Part shown: piece after piece, positions 61,529 through 64,000 of the stretch
Position numbering within the stretch: the stretch's first letter is position 1
Layout: each line of letters starts with the position of its first letter
From: Ketobacter sp.
GTDB taxonomy: Bacteria > Pseudomonadota > Gammaproteobacteria > Pseudomonadales > Ketobacteraceae
Reading direction: 5' to 3'
DNA: 64,000 nt
NCBI RefSeq assembly: GCF_003671495.1
Contig: NZ_RCHN01000032.1
Span: 1-64,000, forward strand
Position numbers and translations under genes: made by a program
Notes under the pieces: generated by a model
What the model was told of the DNA's origin: nothing
Seen by the model: the letters and a program-made list of their open reading frames with translations, nothing else
Databases searched by the model: none

Positions 61529-62845
61529 ATGCTGCAGAATCCGATTGAACTGAAGTTACCGCCAAACCACGAATTTGGCTGGCCTGGATTACCAACCGAA
61601 GCCATGGAATGGACCTTGAATCCGGGCCAGCGGGGTTCGCGCCAACCCCTGGAATCTGTGGTGAAGCGCAGCACCCATCTCAGCCCCTGGCAATGGCCAC
61701 AGCAACCGGTTCTGTTTTTTGCAGATCTGCATGCGGATGCCGAGGCCTTTCAGGCTTCGCTGCTGGCCTCCGGCGGGGTGCGGATGTCGAAGCTGCATCC
61801 CGCGGAATTTGAACTTACGGCAGCAGGGCAGCGCAGCACCTTTGTTATCGGTGGTGATTGCCTGGACAAGGGGCCGAGCAACCTCAAGCTGCTGCAAAGC
61901 ATTCGCCGCCTGATGCACACCGGCGCTCGGGTGATCCTGTTGGCAGGCAACCATGACGTGCGTTTGCTGATGGGCATTAAGGCGTTGGACCTGGCACCGG
62001 ATCCCGCCACCGAGCATTTGTTTCTGCGCATGGGGCCCAAGGTGGTGCCCTTGTTGAAGGAAGTCTTCGACGCGTATCTGACCGACTGCGATCTGCAGCA
62101 CATTCCCTCCAGCAAGGTATGCCGGCAGCGGCTCTATCCATCCGCAGAGTGGTTTCGCGCCTTCCCCAGGCTGACCGCAAAAGAACTGCCACCGAAAGCC
62201 ATCGCCAAGGAAATCAAACGCATGTGCCGCAAGGTGGAATGCTTTGAAGCCGTGTGCCGTGATGCCGGGCTCGATCTGCGCCAGGTGTATGCCACCGCCA
62301 TGAAATGCCGGGAATTATTTCTGCAGCCGGGGGGGGAATACGCCTGGTTCTTTGACAGCATGCAGTTGTTGCATCGGGAAGGTTCCTTCCTGTTCTTGCA
62401 CGCCGGTGTGGACGACCGCTTTGTGCGCCTGCTTACCCACCGCGATGAAGCCTATTTGAATGACCTGTATCGACGCAAGATCCGCACGGATCTGTTTGGG
62501 TTTTATTACGGGCCATTGGCCAACACCATGCGCACCAAGTACCGGGATGTGGACCTGCCCTTGACCGACGACGGGGTGGAAATGGCGGGCCGGTATGGCG
62601 TGCATGTGGTAGTGCACGGGCATCGTAATCGTACCTGCGGTCAGTGCATTGCCTTGCGCCAGGGCATGATCCACATCGAAGGGGATATCACACTGGATCG
62701 CAACTCCCGACGCAAAGAAGGCTTGCCGGGTGTCGGCATGGGCGTCACTATTATCAGCCCAGAGGGCCGCGTCATTGGTATCAGTAACGATTTTCCCTAC
62801 GCCAAGGTTTTTGAGCCGCAGCGTTATCTTCAAGCACCGGAATAG
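61529..62845 (+). CDS. Metallophosphoesterase
   Basis: 438 residues from the ATG at 61529 (a GTG at 61517 is in frame). Calcineurin-like motifs in order: LFFADLHADAEAF (DxH, about residue 65), VIGGDCLDKGPSN (GDxxDKG, about 108), ILLAGNHDVRLL (GNHD, about 137), FLHAGVDDRF (about 290) and VVVHGHRNRTCGQ (GHxx, about 367). A Lys/Arg-rich helical insert sits between GNHD and the later motifs. The layout is similar to large Ser/Thr-phosphatase-like or Ap4A-hydrolase-like proteins. Substrate unknown; second phosphatase of the locus. The amphi-Trp gene begins 2 bases after its stop. Confidence 0.88.
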   Translation: MLQNPIELKLPPNHEFGWPGLPTEAMEWTLNPGQRGSRQPLESVVKRSTHLSPWQWPQQPVLFFADLHADAEAFQASLLASGGVRMSKLHPAEFELTAAGQRSTFVIGGDCLDKGPSNLKLLQSIRRLMHTGARVILLAGNHDVRLLMGIKALDLAPDPATEHLFLRMGPKVVPLLKEVFDAYLTDCDLQHIPSSKVCRQRLYPSAEWFRAFPRLTAKELPPKAIAKEIKRMCRKVECFEAVCRDAGLDLRQVYATAMKCRELFLQPGGEYAWFFDSMQLLHREGSFLFLHAGVDDRFVRLLTHRDEAYLNDLYRRKIRTDLFGFYYGPLANTMRTKYRDVDLPLTDDGVEMAGRYGVHVVVHGHRNRTCGQCIALRQGMIHIEGDITLDRNSRRKEGLPGVGMGVTIISPEGRVIGISNDFPYAKVFEPQRYLQAPE

Positions 62846-62847
62846 GC

Positions 62848-63123
62848 ATGGCACAGATCAAGAACTCGTTTAAACACGAATCCCTGCAGGATCAGAAAAG
62901 CATTCAGGATATTCTCAAGGCCGTTACCAAGGGCATTGCCAAAGGTGAGTTGGTGTTCAGCGATGATGAAGGCGAAATCGTGCTGCAGCCGGAGGGGTTG
63001 CTGGCGCTCAAGGTGAGTGCCCGTCAGGAAGACGGGCAGAACCGCCTGGACATTCGCATCCGCTGGCAGTCCGAGGAGCAGGAGATCCAACGCAAGCCCC
63101 TGGCCGTGAACAAACGCAAATGA
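62848..63123 (+). CDS. Small amphi-Trp domain protein
   Basis: 91 residues, no signal peptide. It fits the small domain named for an amphipathic strand ending in a conserved Trp: FKHESLQDQKSIQDILKAVTKGIAKGELVFSD (8-39), EIVLQPEGLLALKVSARQ (43-60) and RLDIRIRWQSEEQEI (66-80). Amphi-Trp proteins are known from haloarchaea and bacteria, where they occur with ATP-grasp and HprK-related genes. The C-terminus ends in basic residues. Given its size and place at the end of the unit, it could be the carrier or substrate modified by the enzymes encoded ahead. Function unproven. Confidence 0.85.
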   Translation: MAQIKNSFKHESLQDQKSIQDILKAVTKGIAKGELVFSDDEGEIVLQPEGLLALKVSARQEDGQNRLDIRIRWQSEEQEIQRKPLAVNKRK

Positions 63124-63138
63124 GTGCAGGGCCGGCGC

Positions 63139-64000
63139 TCAGAACTGCACCCCCATCTGCAATGCACCACCGGCGTTGTTCTCACTGAACTGCGCCGCCA
63201 GATCAACGTACACGGCGATGATGTTGAAACCCACACCGGCGGTGAATACATGGTCGTCGTTATCCGCCAGGTTGGTGCGCACCCCACCGCGCAAGCGCAC
63301 GATGCTGGCCACGTCCCATTCCACACCGGCCCCCAGGAACTGAGTGTCTTCTCCCAGAAAATAGGGTTGGTTGCGGGTCAGATCCAGATCCGCGGCCAGG
63401 GTCAGGCCCAGGGGCGCATCCCAGGCCAGGCCCAAACGGGCCTGGGTTTCCACATCAAACTCCGCGGCCTCACCGGTATTGGGTGAGACTTTGGTGCGGT
63501 ACTGGTTGGCGATCAGGTTCTTCACCACCAGGCCCAGGGTCACGCGATCATCCAGAAAGGTGGTGGCGAGACCCAGGTCCAGGTTGAAATCGTCGTCGGT
63601 GTTTTCACTGGCTTCCAGTTCATCCGCCAGGTCGTAGTGTTCATTTTCCAGATCCTGCACGTTGGGCACAGCATAGTAGCTGGTGATGCTCTGCAGCTTG
63701 GGCGTGATGCCCAGGCTCACGTCACGGCCGAAGATCATCACTTCCTTCGAGAGGGACACACCCACTTCCGTCACGGTGACGCCGGCCACCAGCACATCGG
63801 AGGTCAGGTCGTCGGTGGGGTCATGAATACTGCCGTCCCCCAGGTTGACGATGGGTACATCGTCGCAGCCGGCCTGATTGCGCACCGGATCGGCAGCGGC
63901 CAGGGCCAATTCCGCCTGGGAGTTCACCGATTCAAAAAAGGTCAGGTAATCGTCCAGCAGTTGGTTGTCGCATGCTGACACCCGGGGGGAGGTTTCCAGG
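63139..64000 (-). CDS. TraF-like outer-membrane barrel protein (5' end outside window)
   Basis: The frame is open from the right window edge (reading LETSPRVSACDNQLLDD) to the stop at 63139, about 287 residues seen; the GTG at 63981 is only an internal candidate start. Strands such as VTLGLVVKNLIANQYRTKV, ARLGLAWDAPLGLTLAADLDLTRNQ, EWDVASIVRLRGGVRTNL and FTAGVGFNIIAVYVDLAAQFSENNAGGALQMGVQF match the conjugal-transfer TraF-like family (PF13729), predicted outer-membrane barrels with no proven transfer role, ending in Phe. Converges on the amphi-Trp gene with a 15-base gap. Confidence 0.82.
   Translation of the reverse strand, partial: LETSPRVSACDNQLLDDYLTFFESVNSQAELALAAADPVRNQAGCDDVPIVNLGDGSIHDPTDDLTSDVLVAGVTVTEVGVSLSKEVMIFGRDVSLGITPKLQSITSYYAVPNVQDLENEHYDLADELEASENTDDDFNLDLGLATTFLDDRVTLGLVVKNLIANQYRTKVSPNTGEAAEFDVETQARLGLAWDAPLGLTLAADLDLTRNQPYFLGEDTQFLGAGVEWDVASIVRLRGGVRTNLADNDDHVFTAGVGFNIIAVYVDLAAQFSENNAGGALQMGVQF

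Noticed and set aside
1-64000. CRISPR arrays, tRNA/rRNA genes, insertion sequences, integrases or att sites
   Set aside because: No regularly spaced repeats, no cloverleaf or rRNA-like stretch, and no transposase or integrase frame were seen on either strand. The repeats found are short tandem ones.

Overview
The window comes from a GC-rich (roughly 58-60 %) Gram-negative chromosome, almost certainly a gammaproteobacterium. Pointers are a type VI secretion Hcp, outer-membrane barrels, MsrPQ, Pst-PhoU, TRAP transporters, a paired DUF1302/DUF1329 module, several Arabinose_bd-type AraC regulators and many lipid/alcohol metabolism enzymes. This gene mix resembles marine oil- or lipid-degrading lineages (Alcanivorax/Ketobacter-like); that placement is an impression, not shown. 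No rRNA, tRNA, CRISPR array or insertion sequence was found, and the region reads as chromosomal backbone.

Layout. 1-1.2 kb: end-truncated hcp with a sigma54-like promoter and a DUF6931-type protein. 1.3-12 kb: three AraC regulators among lipid or carbonyl enzymes (class II aldolase, alpha-methylacyl-CoA racemase, DUF4334, PF10118 metal-dependent hydrolase, NTF2-like protein), plus a membrane-anchored peroxiredoxin, an outer-membrane barrel, Dps and a strikingly fungal-type cytosine deaminase. 12-22 kb: UbiA prenyltransferase, exported dienelactone hydrolase, an RND efflux pair with divergent TetR and operator, and a P-type ATPase. 22-34.6 kb: hybrid histidine kinase; ADH-thioesterase-ALDH operon; a redox operon (di-haem peroxidase, cupredoxin, di-haem cytochrome c, MsrP, MsrQ); chemoreceptor; diguanylate cyclase. 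34.7-42.4 kb: uncharacterised exported proteins, a coiled-coil pseudo-hydrolase with a perfect CRP/Vfr-type site upstream, and the DUF1302/DUF1329 pair. 42.7-48.7 kb: UvrD and a 2-oxoacid-type TRAP transporter split around a YciA-like thioesterase.

48.7-55.5 kb is a phosphate regulon: Pho box, pstS, an attenuator-like hairpin, pstC, pstA, pstB, phoU. Directly after it, 55.6-63.1 kb, lies the most interesting part: a complete 'GAK' locus. It holds a CofD/YvcK-like protein, a PhoU-like domain fused to an APH-type kinase, an ATP-grasp enzyme, an HprK-related kinase, a histidine phosphatase, a metallophosphoesterase and a small amphi-Trp protein. The component families are known by name from genome comparison, but to my knowledge the pathway, product and physiological role are undescribed. 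The adjacency to Pst-PhoU, the PhoU-like domain, two kinases and two phosphatases suggest a phosphate-linked modification or storage/signalling system. The window ends inside a TraF-like outer-membrane barrel gene.
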